This document shows positions 1 through 27,900 of a stretch of DNA of 64,000 bases, piece after piece. This DNA comes from Glandiceps talaboti (Eukaryota > Hemichordata > Enteropneusta > Spengelidae): positions 867,501 to 931,500 of the forward strand of contig NC_135559.1 in assembly GCF_964340395.1 (NCBI RefSeq), written 5' to 3'. The notes below the pieces were generated by a model. It worked only from the letters and a program-made list of their open reading frames with translations, ran no database searches and was not told where the DNA came from. Numbering within the stretch: the first letter of the stretch is position 1; each line of letters begins with the position of its first letter. The translations under genes and the position numbers were made by a program.

Positions 1-106
1 ACAAGTTACTATATATGTATGCATTATCATGGATGTATATGTTGCACATATGTTCAGACAAATAATTCAGTTAATCAAGGCCTGTTTGTTCATGGAAATT
101 TTACGG

Positions 107-132
107 TACACACACACACACACACACACATG

Positions 133-181
<49 letters not shown>
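107..181. repeat. (CA)n/(TG)n microsatellite
   Basis: About ten CA units followed by TGCATG and about 22 TG units. The inverted CA/TG arrangement could fold on itself. It lies below exon 11 of the minus-strand gene, presumably in an intron. Confidence 0.9.
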
Positions 182-186
<5 letters not shown>

Positions 187-470
187 CAGAGAGAGAGGGC
201 ATGTCATAGACATATACATCCATAACTACATATATTATATATAGACGCTAACCGAACCGTGTATGTTTTAGACACACCAAATATTGGCATATATATTATA
301 GACAAACGCACATTATAAAAAGTACATTATAGAAAAACATTAATTTATCCTTAAATAATATACATACGCTAATTAGATGTATGATAGTATAGACGTGACT
401 ATAGAAATGTCTTTGCCATATAGAGTAATTATGTGATAGACAATAACATTATAGTCGATGTCTTACTTAC

Positions 471-9686
<9,216 letters not shown>

Positions 9687-10352
9687 TATGATAGGTGTGC
9701 GGGTACTGCAGTGTTTTCCGTCGTCTTCTCAAACGTATACAGTTCTAACATGGTTCTAGCAAGGTTACATTCCTACATAGACATCTGTTCAAGTTCAATC
9801 CAATATGTTAATCGAATGAAATTCTCACCATTAACTCCAAAAGTATACAACGTCGAATGAAACTGCTCTGAAACTATACTATGTAGTGAATTAACTGTAT
9901 GGTCCATGCAGCCTAGTCCCAAGATCTTTCTTGTCACGTGATTGAAACAACACGAAGCTATACGTGATTTGTTGACCTGAAACACTCACTAGCCTACGGT
10001 GTTGGAAGCCTACCTTTCTTGAAGGACACTTTCCAATATGCCAAGCCTGTTGTACAGACTGTAGTGTATTCTCATCACAATAGACTCCATTTATTCATGA
10101 AGTAAGTATTGTACGGATGAGTGAATTCGAAGAATACAGTAACTTCACCTTTTTGTAAGGTCACATTTCTCGTGATCCTGTCTGGGACTTGGATACCTGG
10201 TTTACATTCAATAATAACCAAGAGTGATTGGCCTAGTCATATATGTATTTTAACTTTGATTGTTCAAAGAATGTCTACTGGCTACTTTTCCAGAAAAAAA
10301 TTGAAGGAGAGAACTCTAATTAGTTGTTGTTTTGTTATGCTGCTGCTGTTTT

Positions 10353-10354
<2 letters not shown>
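9687..10354. other. Intergenic region upstream of the EGF/HYR gene
   Basis: Left half of the 1.86-kb gap between two divergent genes; the promoter of the minus-strand gene should lie here. I see no clear TATA box or initiator that I could defend. Confidence 0.4.
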
Positions 10355-10442
<88 letters not shown>

Positions 10443-10460
10443 GGTTTTGGTTTTGGTTTT
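10355..10460. repeat. (GTC)n-(GTT)n trinucleotide array
   Basis: About 17 GTC units pass directly into about 13 GTT units, then a short TTTTGG run. Poly-Arg, poly-Gln, poly-Ser or poly-Val frames here are repeat translations. Confidence 0.94.
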
Positions 10461-10580
10461 TGTCAACCACAACCACATTCCCTTATTTCAGTTCGGGTGC
10501 AGCCAACAAACTTGCAATGGAATGGCGTTTTTAGAGGGCAGTTTTCGTACCTTCCGTAAGGAAGGAAGGTTATGCTATTC

Positions 10581-10595
10581 TTTTGTTTGTTTGTT

Positions 10596-10646
<51 letters not shown>

Positions 10647-10647
10647 A

Positions 10648-10707
<60 letters not shown>

Positions 10708-10764
10708 CGTCCGTCCGTCCGTCCGTCCGTCCGTCCGTCCGTCCGTCCGTCTGTCTGTCTGTCT
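10581..10764. repeat. Compound tetranucleotide array TTTG/TCTG/TCCG
   Basis: Five TTTG, about 25 TCTG (one TATG variant), about 12 TCCG, then TCTG again. Neighbouring block units differ by one base, as in the array at 4674-4938. Confidence 0.95.
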
Positions 10765-11543
10765 GATAACAGCTCACATGATGAGTCTATTCTGACAATG
10801 TCCCAGAATGTCCTCTACTGTCCTTCTCCTTGTGTTTGGGGACAATGTCAGAATCGAGTCCGTACACCGTTTGCACAGACTTGGATCTTTGCAAGTAGGG
10901 CTAATTTGTAAGCTCATGTGTGATTCGTGTATGCTCTGTCAGTATCATATCGTCGCAAACCATGGCCTCTTTTACGGCACCGTCGAAACTTGCCGTAAGA
11001 ACTGTAGCGGAAGAAATAACAGCTCTCTGGTTTGCGAGAATGTGTCAATATAATCCGAGTATTTAAATTTGTTTTTTTGTTTGTCTTGTTTTATTTTTTT
11101 AAAACACATTTTGCTGAATCTGTATTAATATTAATTATTTGAAGATTTTCCTATTTATAATTGGTTAGTAGAGACAGGCCCCTGAGTTAGGAACGAGATG
11201 AATAGTTCAATTTAGAATAAAAAAAATAACTCGACCACCACCCTGTATAGTAATACGCTATACCGTATTTTAGTGCCATGCATTTACTATAGTGAAAATT
11301 CTTCCAGCTTTTTTTTAAAATAGAAATATTTGCATTTAGAGGCAAAATCAGATGAAAGTAACATCGTTTTAGTAGGATGAGTACTAAAACGGTTCAACCC
11401 CCCTACCCCTCCCCCCCCCCCGCACCCCAAAGTAAACGAATGTAGTTCTTCTTTATTCTGCTCTTGCCCCCTTTGTTGGGGCGCATGAGATGTACATTGG
11501 AGGAACGAAGCTACAAACAAACTGCTGAACGAAAAGTTCAGCA
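10765..11543. other. Intergenic region upstream of COPS6
   Basis: Non-coding by appearance. A C-rich tract lies at 11399-11426. The promoter and 5' UTR of COPS6 should lie in the right part; no core element is assignable. Confidence 0.4.
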
Positions 11544-18126
<6,583 letters not shown>

Positions 18127-18597
18127 TAGTTTTTCATTTCTATTGTAGTTAGTCACTGTATTATTTTGTATTGTGGCCCTCCAAGAGGTGTAACTTAACA
18201 TACACTTTTATGTTAGCCAAATCACTGACAACTTTTTTGTGTCATAAGGCATTAGCAGATACAGATAAAACAAATGCATCTGGGTTTTTTTTGTAAAGGA
18301 AAATAATAAGGTTGATTTAGACTGCATCACTTCCTGTGTCAAAGTTCATTTTGGGATCCACTCTGATGTATACTGTGTGTATGTTTTATCCTTACAGCAT
18401 AGGCACTTTCTAAGATATACTAATAGTTCAAAACCAGCAATTCAGATATTTTGTATATACATGTTATTGTCTTTGTTAAATTTCAATTAGTGTTTTACAA
18501 TTATTGAGTTACAAACAAGAACTTGGTCTATGTTGTTTCACATTGATTTTTCAAGTAGAAAGCCACGATAAAATTGTTTTATAAATTAAAAATCCAA

Positions 18598-18608
18598 AAT
18601 AAAATAAA
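18598..18608 (+). terminator. COPS6: Probable COPS6 polyadenylation signals
   Basis: Two overlapping AATAAA hexamers about 470 bases after the stop. A further AATAAA at about 18947 could serve a longer 3' UTR. Cleavage-site choice is not visible from sequence. Confidence 0.5.
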
Positions 18609-19038
18609 TACCCCATCCTCATCCATATGGCCACTTTACATATGTGATTTGAGTTTACCGAAAGCAACTAATGGTTCAAGTATGTTTCAGAAAGTAGAAT
18701 TCTACAAAGTAACAGGTAAAAGTACCCTTTAAAGAACATAGACTCAGCATATTCCAGTTTTCTGCATCCAGTATAGTTATTAGGTACATATGAAGTAGAA
18801 TACCTTACCATAATAGTGAGTATGTGATTAGTTAGTCTAATAAGATAAGCTGATCTGCAATCTGTATGTATAGTTATTGTAATCTATAGTGATACAAAAA
18901 ATTATAAAGCTGGTAACTGTACGTATCAGTAAAGTTTTGACATGTAAAATAAAAACATATTTCAAGTCACATTGTTTTGTTTTGTTTTTATCTTGACCTA
19001 GAAATACATATTGTGTTATTACCAATGTTTTCATGATG

Positions 19039-19041
<3 letters not shown>

Positions 19042-19134
<93 letters not shown>
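19042..19134. repeat. (GA)n microsatellite
   Basis: About 46 uninterrupted GA units followed by GTGTGTG, downstream of COPS6. Confidence 0.97.
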
Positions 19135-19136
<2 letters not shown>

Positions 19137-19784
19137 TGTGTAGGAGGCAACAATAGAAGTCGTAATTGTACCAATTACATTGTTCATCACAATATCCTTT
19201 CCCTGTTGATTAGAATAATCTGTGAATGTTAAATAAAATCGGCTTTATCAAAATCTTAAATGAGTGAAAGTAACACTTAATAAATGATTGTATGCTTTCA
19301 CTAGAGATGAGAAACAAACTTGTCTGACTCCCAGGAGATGATGTCTGACAGTGAAAATCAGGGAGAGTTATGGTTAAAATATTGTACAGTACTATCTGAA
19401 GTTAGATATTTTTAAAGTGGTATTTACCGTATATGTCTTATCAGTACAGGAGCCATCGAATAGATACAAAACACATCCACACACAGTAGGTTGAGTCCAT
19501 AAGAAATCGTCTGGTGCCGTGGAACCGGAGTGTGCGCATTTATTAACTTCTCCTGGGTTGGACTCTTGCCATGACAGGCGAAGAACAATTATAAGTCGCG
19601 TGCGCTCAGGCTTGGTGTTGAAATCTTAAAATCTGACAACAAGTGGCGTATCGACATATATGCATGCAATATCCACTGACATTGGGTATTGTACACAAAT
19701 AGTTTTACACTTGATATGGATGCTCTGAATATTTTAGTTAAGTATATACAGAAATTCTTTACCTTGATGTTATACATTAATTAC
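19135..19784. other. Intergenic, nothing recognised
   Basis: AT-rich with no supported gene or repeat between the GA array and the degenerate repeat at 19785. Confidence 0.45.
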
Positions 19785-20050
19785 ATTCTATGATTGCATG
19801 AGCAATTCTTGGATCGAGGGATGGTCCGGGGCACTTGCTTTTGCACGAAATACCATTAAGACATTGTTTTACATTGAATTTCCATTGTTGCACGAAATAC
19901 ATTCTAGATTGGACTATGGTCGGGGAACATTCTATGGTTGCACGAGATACATTCTAGGAGTGAGTGATGGTCAGGAGCTAATTGCACACCTAATACATTT
20001 AATAATTATTTTTTACATTCTATGGTTGTATAAAATACATTCTAGGATCA
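19785..20050. repeat. Degenerate ~65-bp repeat
   Basis: Four to five diverged units built on ACATTCTATGGTTGCACGA and ATACATTCTAGGA. Confidence 0.65.
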
Positions 20051-20069
20051 AACCGTTTTCATCCTGCAA

Positions 20070-20690
20070 ACTATACAGAGGAATTACATTCCTACCGACT
20101 TTTCACAAACTCTTTGAACTGTGTATTTCAATTATCGCCTACAACCATGGTTCCTTGAAAAGAAAATCTCACACCCCACAAGCCGGTTATCAACCTGGTC
20201 AGAGTAATTATTACTAGTACAGCATTCTGTATTCTAGAGACGTTACTTCATCAAGCATTGAAAGGCGTTACAGTAGCAAAGACTTTATGTGTAGCCTAGA
20301 CATTCACAAAGCTTTTGATTCATTATGGTGGAATGGTCGATTTCACAATTGTACAACATGGGCGTAAATTCAAAACTTTGGAGGATCTTACAAAATATAT
20401 GTTCTATGGACGAAATTGTCAAGTTGCCAGACACACGTGAATTTCCTATATTTCTGGGTGTACGACAGGGAAGCAATCTTGCAACAACCCTTTGTTGAAC
20501 GAGAACAGTCACATGACAGTGGTGTCGGATGTTACATGGGTTTGCTATTTCTTGGTTCGCTTGCTTTAGCAGATGACATTTCAATATTGGCACCATCTCG
20601 GTCTACATGTTAGAAAATACTTAATATTGTATGCAACTACTGTTCAACATGCAGACTAAAACTCTCAACATCAAAATGTTGATTATTAGT
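20070..20690 (+). pseudogene. Decayed LINE reverse transcriptase fragment
   Basis: In shifting plus-strand frames one reads YRGITFLPTFHKLFE, PQAGYQPGQSN, CSLDIHKAFDSLWWNG, FPIFLGVRQGSNL and LALADDISILAPS, the ordered motifs of a non-LTR reverse transcriptase (AFD and ADD boxes included). Frameshifts and stops show it is dead. It is a different element from the one at 3067-4205. Confidence 0.8.
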
Positions 20691-20883
20691 TTTTTGGAGA
20701 AACAACAACTTGGAGAACGCGATTGCTCTAACCTGGAATCCATGCGGATTGGACTTTTTTACATTCATCTTTCAAATCACATGGCTTGACTTGATAATGA
20801 CAATTTAGAATACTGCAGTTCAAACTCATGTAATTGGAAATAAGTACAAAATAGCTAGTTAGTAAAAATCAATATATGCTGCT

Positions 20884-21045
20884 TAGCTTAACTTACCCTG
20901 ACTTGATCTTACTTACCTTTACTTGACTTTGCTAGAGTTTGACCTACCTTTACTTGACTTGACATTACTTGACTTTGCTTAACTCTTACTTGGGGGATTG
21001 TCGACTTGACATTTGACCTTACCTGACCTGACCTAGAGGGTGGGC
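20884..21045. repeat. Degenerate TTACTTGAC-type short tandem repeat
   Basis: Imperfect runs of TTACTTGACTTGAC, TTACCTTTACTTGAC and TACCTGACCTGACC. Confidence 0.7.
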
Positions 21046-22239
21046 AAGGGGCATTTTCGTTCTTCATAATCGGAACATTTTATTTTTCGTATTTGTAAAA
21101 CATTGCAATAAAGTCTGTAAAATCATAATTCTGTAGTCGGCGTACTGTGTAATCAACTGTTTATTTTGACTGTAATCAGTAAAAGTACCACTTTTTTTCA
21201 TACAGGTAAATGAAAACTACACACAATAATAATTGTACAATGTTAAAAGTATTCAATATGAACAACACTAAATGCGATCCAACACATGTTCGTCCAGGAC
21301 TTTGCACATGCATCCCCCTTTTTCTGGGGGGGGGGGGGGGTCCAAGCCCACAAAGTCAAAATTTGTAATGGAAAGGAAAGAATGAATATTCCTCGAACTG
21401 GGGAATTTAGAGGTATTAATATTAACAGTACATGAAAGATAATCTGTTTAATTGGTAGTATCATTGGTAGGGGAGATTTGGAGTTTAAGGCAATTTTAGA
21501 CTACCTTCACATCTTTAAAAGAAAATATCATCTCAAACTAGAATTGGGTGAAAATATTTAAGAAAAGTTTAATACCATTTATGACAGTAAAAAGGTTGTT
21601 GGCGCAACTGATTGTTGGTTGAATACATGAGTGACCGCTGGGGGTGAGGAAGTCCTTGGGGTTTTCCCCTGGCAGATGTTTTTTTTTGCTTCTATTAAGG
21701 CAATGTTTAGGTTATTGATAGCCTTTGAGGTAATATTTCCAAGCTTCGAAAAGCAAATATAAATGTAAGTTTTAAACGAGTTTTCCATGTCACATAAAAT
21801 TGGCCCGTAACATTGGTATAGGGGCATTAATATTGCATGTTTATAAACTATCTATGAAGATTACCATTACGAAACCTTCAAGTTCACTTTTGCCCCAAAT
21901 TGCAATATAAGTGAAGCATTGATTGTGAAACAGCCAAGCATTTACATGACATGTTCTGTAACTAGTGTGGTAGCTAGGTAATACATGTACATGTATATGT
22001 ATAGTTATATTTGAACTAATAAGTAATATTAATGAATTCATGTAAGAAACAGGGACAAGAACAAATATTGACATGTACCACATTTCAGACAAGGCTATAT
22101 GCCATTGTAGAAAAGGATTTTTTTCTTCGATCACAATCCAAAACACAATGACCCCCTATCCACAATTTTCAAAATAACATGACCCCCTACTGCCAATTTC
22201 AAAAAACAGGGTGACCCTCCCCCCCCCCCGGCCGCTGAT
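21046..22239. other. Intergenic, low-complexity patches only
   Basis: Holds a G14 run near 21326-21340, AT-rich DNA, and a short doubled phrase built on ATGACCCCCTA near 22150-22185, ending in a C-rich tract at 22215-22230. No gene supported. Confidence 0.45.
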
Positions 22240-22488
22240 CACAGTCACTTGTGAGCTTATATTCTATTCCAGGATGATAATCTATTCTAGTATTATGCTC
22301 ATCATAGATTAGAATATTATCATCCTGGAATAGAATATTAGCTCACAAGTGACTGTGGTGTAATAATAGTATTTTCCGATGCAATTACCAGTTACGGTAT
22401 TTTATGAATATTAGTAAATATGTAATAACGTTATAATTTAGTATTACGATCATCCTAGAATAAAAATATTAGCTCACAAGTGACTGTG
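22240..22488. repeat. Foldback element with a third arm
   Basis: CACAGTCACTTGTGAGCT at 22240 is mirrored at 22340-22357, with most of the intervening ~50 bases also pairing (ATTCTATTCCAGGATGATAA with its complement). A further right-type arm ends at 22488. Likely a MITE plus a duplicated arm, about 280 bp upstream of ACER3. Confidence 0.82.
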
Positions 22489-22765
22489 AGGAGAATAGCT
22501 ACAGTGTACTTGAAACACTTTACACCGTAAAAGTCAATGTAATTAGTCTTCACAAAATCATACATGCATAAATGAATCATCGATACCTCAGGGCAAATAA
22601 AGAAAGGAGAAGTAGAAAATGGACTTTAGAATGAATATCGTCTTTAATATATCAGGTTTCGGATCCTGTGCGACGCGACGATCCGGATATGTCATGACAT
22701 GTTGACACTGCTAGGACGCCCTCGTTTGGCAGTTTTTGAAAAATATCTACAGTCATTTACCTGCA

Positions 22766-22774
22766 AGATGGCGC
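22766..22774 (+). promoter_or_regulatory. YY1-like motif over the ACER3 start codon
   Basis: AAGATGGCG fits the AAnATGGCG core of YY1 sites that often lie just downstream of transcription starts and overlap the initiator ATG in animals. This is motif matching only. Confidence 0.4.
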
Positions 22775-22864
22775 CAACTTTGGATGGTTACTGGGGTCGT
22801 CCTACATCAACTATCGATTGGTGTGAAGAAAATTATGATGTGACATATTATATTGCAGAATTTT
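22768..22864 (+). CDS. ACER3: ACER3 exon 1
   Basis: Start codon to IAEF plus one base; holds the N-terminal calcium-site residues. Donor is GTAAGT. Confidence 0.93.
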
Positions 22865-24941
22865 GTAAGTGTTACTATTTTATACGCTATAATTATTTTG
22901 CGATCATGAACAGTGCACTCAATTAACCAGAATGAATGTGCAAGGACGCTATCCATTCGACGAAGTTGAAGGGGCCTTGGCCAAGTGAAGGGGCCGGGCA
23001 TGGCAGTGCATACTAACGTTTCACTTTCATTTGATACACAACATTGTCATGGGCCGGCGAGTTTATGGTCGAGGTCGTTGAATACGATATTTAAAAGTAA
23101 ACACAGTTGGGAATCAATACCACTGGCGTGTTACCGTGTGCCACCGCGATGCCAAGAATGTACTTGGAACCCCACTTGGAACACACATCCCATGCAACGG
23201 TGAATCAATGAATGTTTGCGGAAGAACCGTGTCAACTCTCAACTCTTCCGTGGTGTTTGATAATTTCGTATAGTTTCCAAACACTGTGAGACTAGACTGT
23301 GAATGTGTTAGTCTATCTGCTAGACCTCGGATGTTCTTCCGATACAATACGACACACGACCGAACATCGCTATCGAGGATGTCGGGCAAACCCTCACTGC
23401 GAACTTCGTACGCTATATAGTATCGAAAGAAAGCCCGAACGTCTAGCAGCAAGACCATGAATGTGTATGCTTTTCAGAACACGTACGACATGCACTCACG
23501 CTGAACACATCGTTGAAATGTTGAATCGTTTATTCAACTGCTCACACTTGTTCTAAACTAACATGCCATCACATTACGTAATCGACCGTTCCCCAGAGCT
23601 GCAGAGTTAAATGTTTAGGAGGCTAATGTCGTTTCCATGGCGACTGGGGTAATAATTTACAGGATGCCATGTTTGTTATCTCTGTATGTACTTTGTATGG
23701 GTGTCATGATTAATTCACACACTTATGAATAAACTATAATTTTTGAAGTTTATTACAATAATTATGTTGTACATAGTATACACACTATTATTTTATTTGA
23801 CATGAAATAATGTAAAATAAAACATTATGTAGAGTCAAAAACAACATACAGAAACAACAAAAATAATAGATAATTATAAATATATATAAAACACTAAACT
23901 ACAGTATTGCATACAATAATAAAGAATTAGAGAATTTTCCAAAACTGTTGGTGATAAAATCATCATTTGAACTCGTTATTCTTTTGAAATATTCGTATAT
24001 ATCCAGAGTCAATCAATAATGGACAGAAGTCTGAGAAGAGCACTGACCCATTCTAGGTACGATAACAAAATGGTTGATATAATAAATATACATTATGATG
24101 GTGACAGTGCATGTCTCATATATTCTGTGAAATACATCACCCTAGTGTGATACAACCAACCCCAATTATCTATGTCATGTACTGTTTGGCACAATTTATA
24201 AACACAGTTTACTTTTCATGCATGTTTATTTGAATTTTCAAATGTGGTTTAAGACGTAGCCCTGGGTCCAACTAGATTTAGGGTCAACACGGATGTATCT
24301 GAACTTACACATACACATTATCATACACATATACACATGCACGTACACATACACATACACATATACACATATACATACACATAATAAATGCCGTCCGGGT
24401 CAATACATGCTGACCGTAGGAGGCGTGTATTGCCCGAATGGCATTTGTTTTGTACTCCGGGTATTTAGTTTCATGGTGTACACATACACATACACATACA
24501 CATACACATACAGATACATTTTGTACACACGTGTGCATACATTGTAGACCTGCCAATGGAGAGTTATACACAACACACAAATCAACAGAGAAACTGGGGT
24601 GATACTATAGATGAGGTTTACATGTGTTTACAAAGATGTGTTCACCTGTTAACCAGAGACTTGACTTGGTGTTGTTATCTCCAGAAGCTCTCTGTGTCGT
24701 GATAAGTATTATATACAATGTACATGTACGTGACTTGTGTATTATTATGCATGTATTTAGCATATAGATTTGGCTATCTATAGTCCCAAATGAGACTGAA
24801 GTCAGATACAATGTAGCCAAGTCTCTGGGCTATCATTTGTCTTGGAATTTCCTGTGTTGAATTAAATTAAAATTACACTTGTTTCTATGATCACGTATAT
24901 ATACACATAAAAAATGTACACATACACGTACACGTACACAC

Positions 24942-24996
<55 letters not shown>

Positions 24997-27900
24997 TACA
25001 CTTATACATACACATACATTTTGTACACACATGTACATAGACCTGCCAATGCTATATGAAGAGTTCATACACAATGTACACATCAACAAAGAAACTGGGG
25101 TGATACTATAGATGTAGTTTATATGTGTTATTAAGATGTGTTCACCTATTAACCAGAGACTTGGTGTTGTTATCTCCAGAAGCTCTCTGTGTCGTGATAA
25201 GTATTATATACATGTACATGACTATTGTATTGTTAATATTGCATGTATTTAGCATATAATATCATTTATCTTGGTAGTATGAATTTCCTATGTTGAATTA
25301 AATTTTGCATTATTAATGACTATTAAATGGAAAGTACAGTCATATAATTCAAAACAGGTAGAGAGTTCATTAAAATCATTAACTAGGTCAGACTCACTTG
25401 ACAGGTGGACCTGATCCACTCAGCAAATATTTATTCATGATATTGCAAGGAAGAACATTTTCTCATTTCGCATGAAACATGATTTTTCCCTTGCTTTTTG
25501 AAGTAGACTCTACCATAATTAAAACTGGAGAGGCTTGATGAAGATACATGGAACTCAGTGATTACAATAATGGAGCTATTTTTTAATTATGATAGCTAAG
25601 GGTTGTCAGTGACCAAATGGTTAAACCATTTGCCTCGTACCACTGTGGTTGGGGTTCAAACCCATTCAGAGTTTGTTTAAATTTACCACGATGTATAAAG
25701 TACATGTAAGTAAGAAGGGTGTCGTTTAGTTTGACTCTACCCATAGACCCTATGCTCTACCCAACACAACGCAGGTTTTCTCCTGCATTAACACTGAACC
25801 CATGATGGATGGCCCTCACTAGATTCTAGGGAGACACTGTTTATATACTGAAAGAACTATCCAGTATAAAGAAAGATTATTTATTATAGCAATGCCAAAT
25901 CACCAGAGTTACACACAAAATTTGAAATTAAAGTGGACATCAATGAATGCCAAATGGGTATTTCTTTTGGATTTTCAATTATTAAGACTAACTATGTTTT
26001 CCTTCTGTTAAAAAACACTGTCGTGAATTACATTTATTGATTCATATTTTGTGTTATACGTTGTTATTGTTAATATTGTTGCCGTTTCTAATGAACTCAT
26101 TATATAGTCATACGTCATACATAATCAACCAATCAACATGCAGCCCGACGATAAGACAGACAATCAAATCAAAGTTTCTTGTGTGATGTAAGTTTCAGTT
26201 ACAAGTTGGAATGCGCGTGCATTCTTATGTAAGTTTCAGTTACAATTTGGAACACACGTGCTTATATAAAAAGATCAGAGTTCACAGAGTTCCCAGTGTA
26301 TCCTACTACTTGCTTGTATCGTCATTTCTATTACTGCTGTTTTCCGAACCCCTTTTCTATTGTGAGTCATCCTCAAACACATCGTTTGTTGGGGTTATAG
26401 TGGACCAGCATCTGTCTTGGAAACAACAAATAGTAGCCGTCAAGGCCAAAATAAGTAAATTAACAGGTCTGGAATATTTCTACAGTTGCTTCACGTTGTA
26501 CCTCAATACTTATCATGTTATATAATGCCATTGCTTTCCCACACATCAATTTAGATTGGACGTATTTACTTATTTGTTGTTGTTGTTGTTGTTGTTGTTG
26601 GTGTTGGTGGTGGTGGTGAAGCGTGGCAAGTTCTACTGTGCCTTCATTAACTTTTCCAAGGCTTTCGACACTTTTAAGCGTAAACTATTGTGGTATGTTA
26701 TTTTAAAGAGTGGTAAAATATTTAAGATACTTCATGTTCAATTCCAGTCACCTGACCCCACTTAGCTTTTCACTGCCGACCCTAAATTTTTTTAAATGTA
26801 TTCGAAAGACAAAATAATAAAATCGCAAAAATTGTGAAGTCTCACAAGAAATAGTGGATGCAGAAACTGCCAGCAACTAACTTTTGTGAAAAGACATGTC
26901 ATGTATAATTGTGTCATGCATAATGTCTATAATTACAGTTTGTATTAATATTTTTTTTTTTTTAAATTCAAAAAATATATATCGGTAGTTGTTTAATACC
27001 CCAGTTATTTTTTATTTATTTATTTATTTATTCAGGTAAACCAACGGGCATAAAGCCCATTTATAGGCACCCATTTACACTTGTCACCCAAGAAGTCCAG
27101 TGAGGGCCATCCCTCATGGGTTCAGTGTTAATGCAGGAGGAAACCGGAGTACCCGGGGAAAACCTGCGTTGTTCGGTAGAGTCAAACTGAACGACACTCT
27201 TCTTACTTATAGCGTGGTAAATTTAATCGAACCCTGAAAGGGGTTCGAACCCCGACCGCAGTGGTAAGAGGCAAGCGGTTTAACCACTTGGCCACCGACA
27301 ACCCAGTTACAGCTAGTGTAGGTTCAGTGTGCCCTCTAGCAATAGCCAAATTTTGTTGTTGTAAGTCAAAATGAGAAAACCTAGGATTTCTTGTGAGTCA
27401 CCACATAGTAAGAGATGGGGGAACACCAAATTTTGGTGCATCACTAGAAATTGTGTGCGTCAGTGGTGCATCAAATTGGCTTAGAGGGCACACTGTGTAG
27501 GTTTTTAATAATGAACATTCTCACAAGCTAGAACACATACAATGTATTTCTGCTGAAGCAACAGATATTCCTCTGGTAGCAAGGTTTGGATGTAAAGAGG
27601 GCTGTGGTTTATGACGATAAATATGGAATTAAAATATCTCAATTTAAAACTTTACAGGGAATACAGTGAGCAACTTGGCAATGATAGTACCACCTTTGGT
27701 TGGAGCTGTACATGCTGCATTAGATGGTTTGGAGAGAAGATATGTTCTTATACATCTATCACTCTTAGGTAAGATAAACACCTACAAAGTCCTAAAAAGT
27801 CCTAGAATTTCAAACTGGTTGTTGGAAATCATTGAAAAAATCTACATTTATGCCTGGAGATTCCATAAAGTGTTACAATATGTTTGAAAAATTGACATTA

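Noticed and set aside
10121-10911. Homopolymeric Arg, Ser, Val and Cys ORFs
   Set aside because: Produced by (GTC)n, (GTT)n and (TCTG)n arrays in several frames at once.
10808-11053. 81-codon Cys-containing ORF between the divergent genes
   Set aside because: No signal peptide, no family resemblance and no splice partner; length is within chance expectation.
27240-27300. Possible functional tRNA gene
   Set aside because: Box A and box B are present, but they belong to a SINE head with body and tail, and no proper cloverleaf with anticodon arm is formed.
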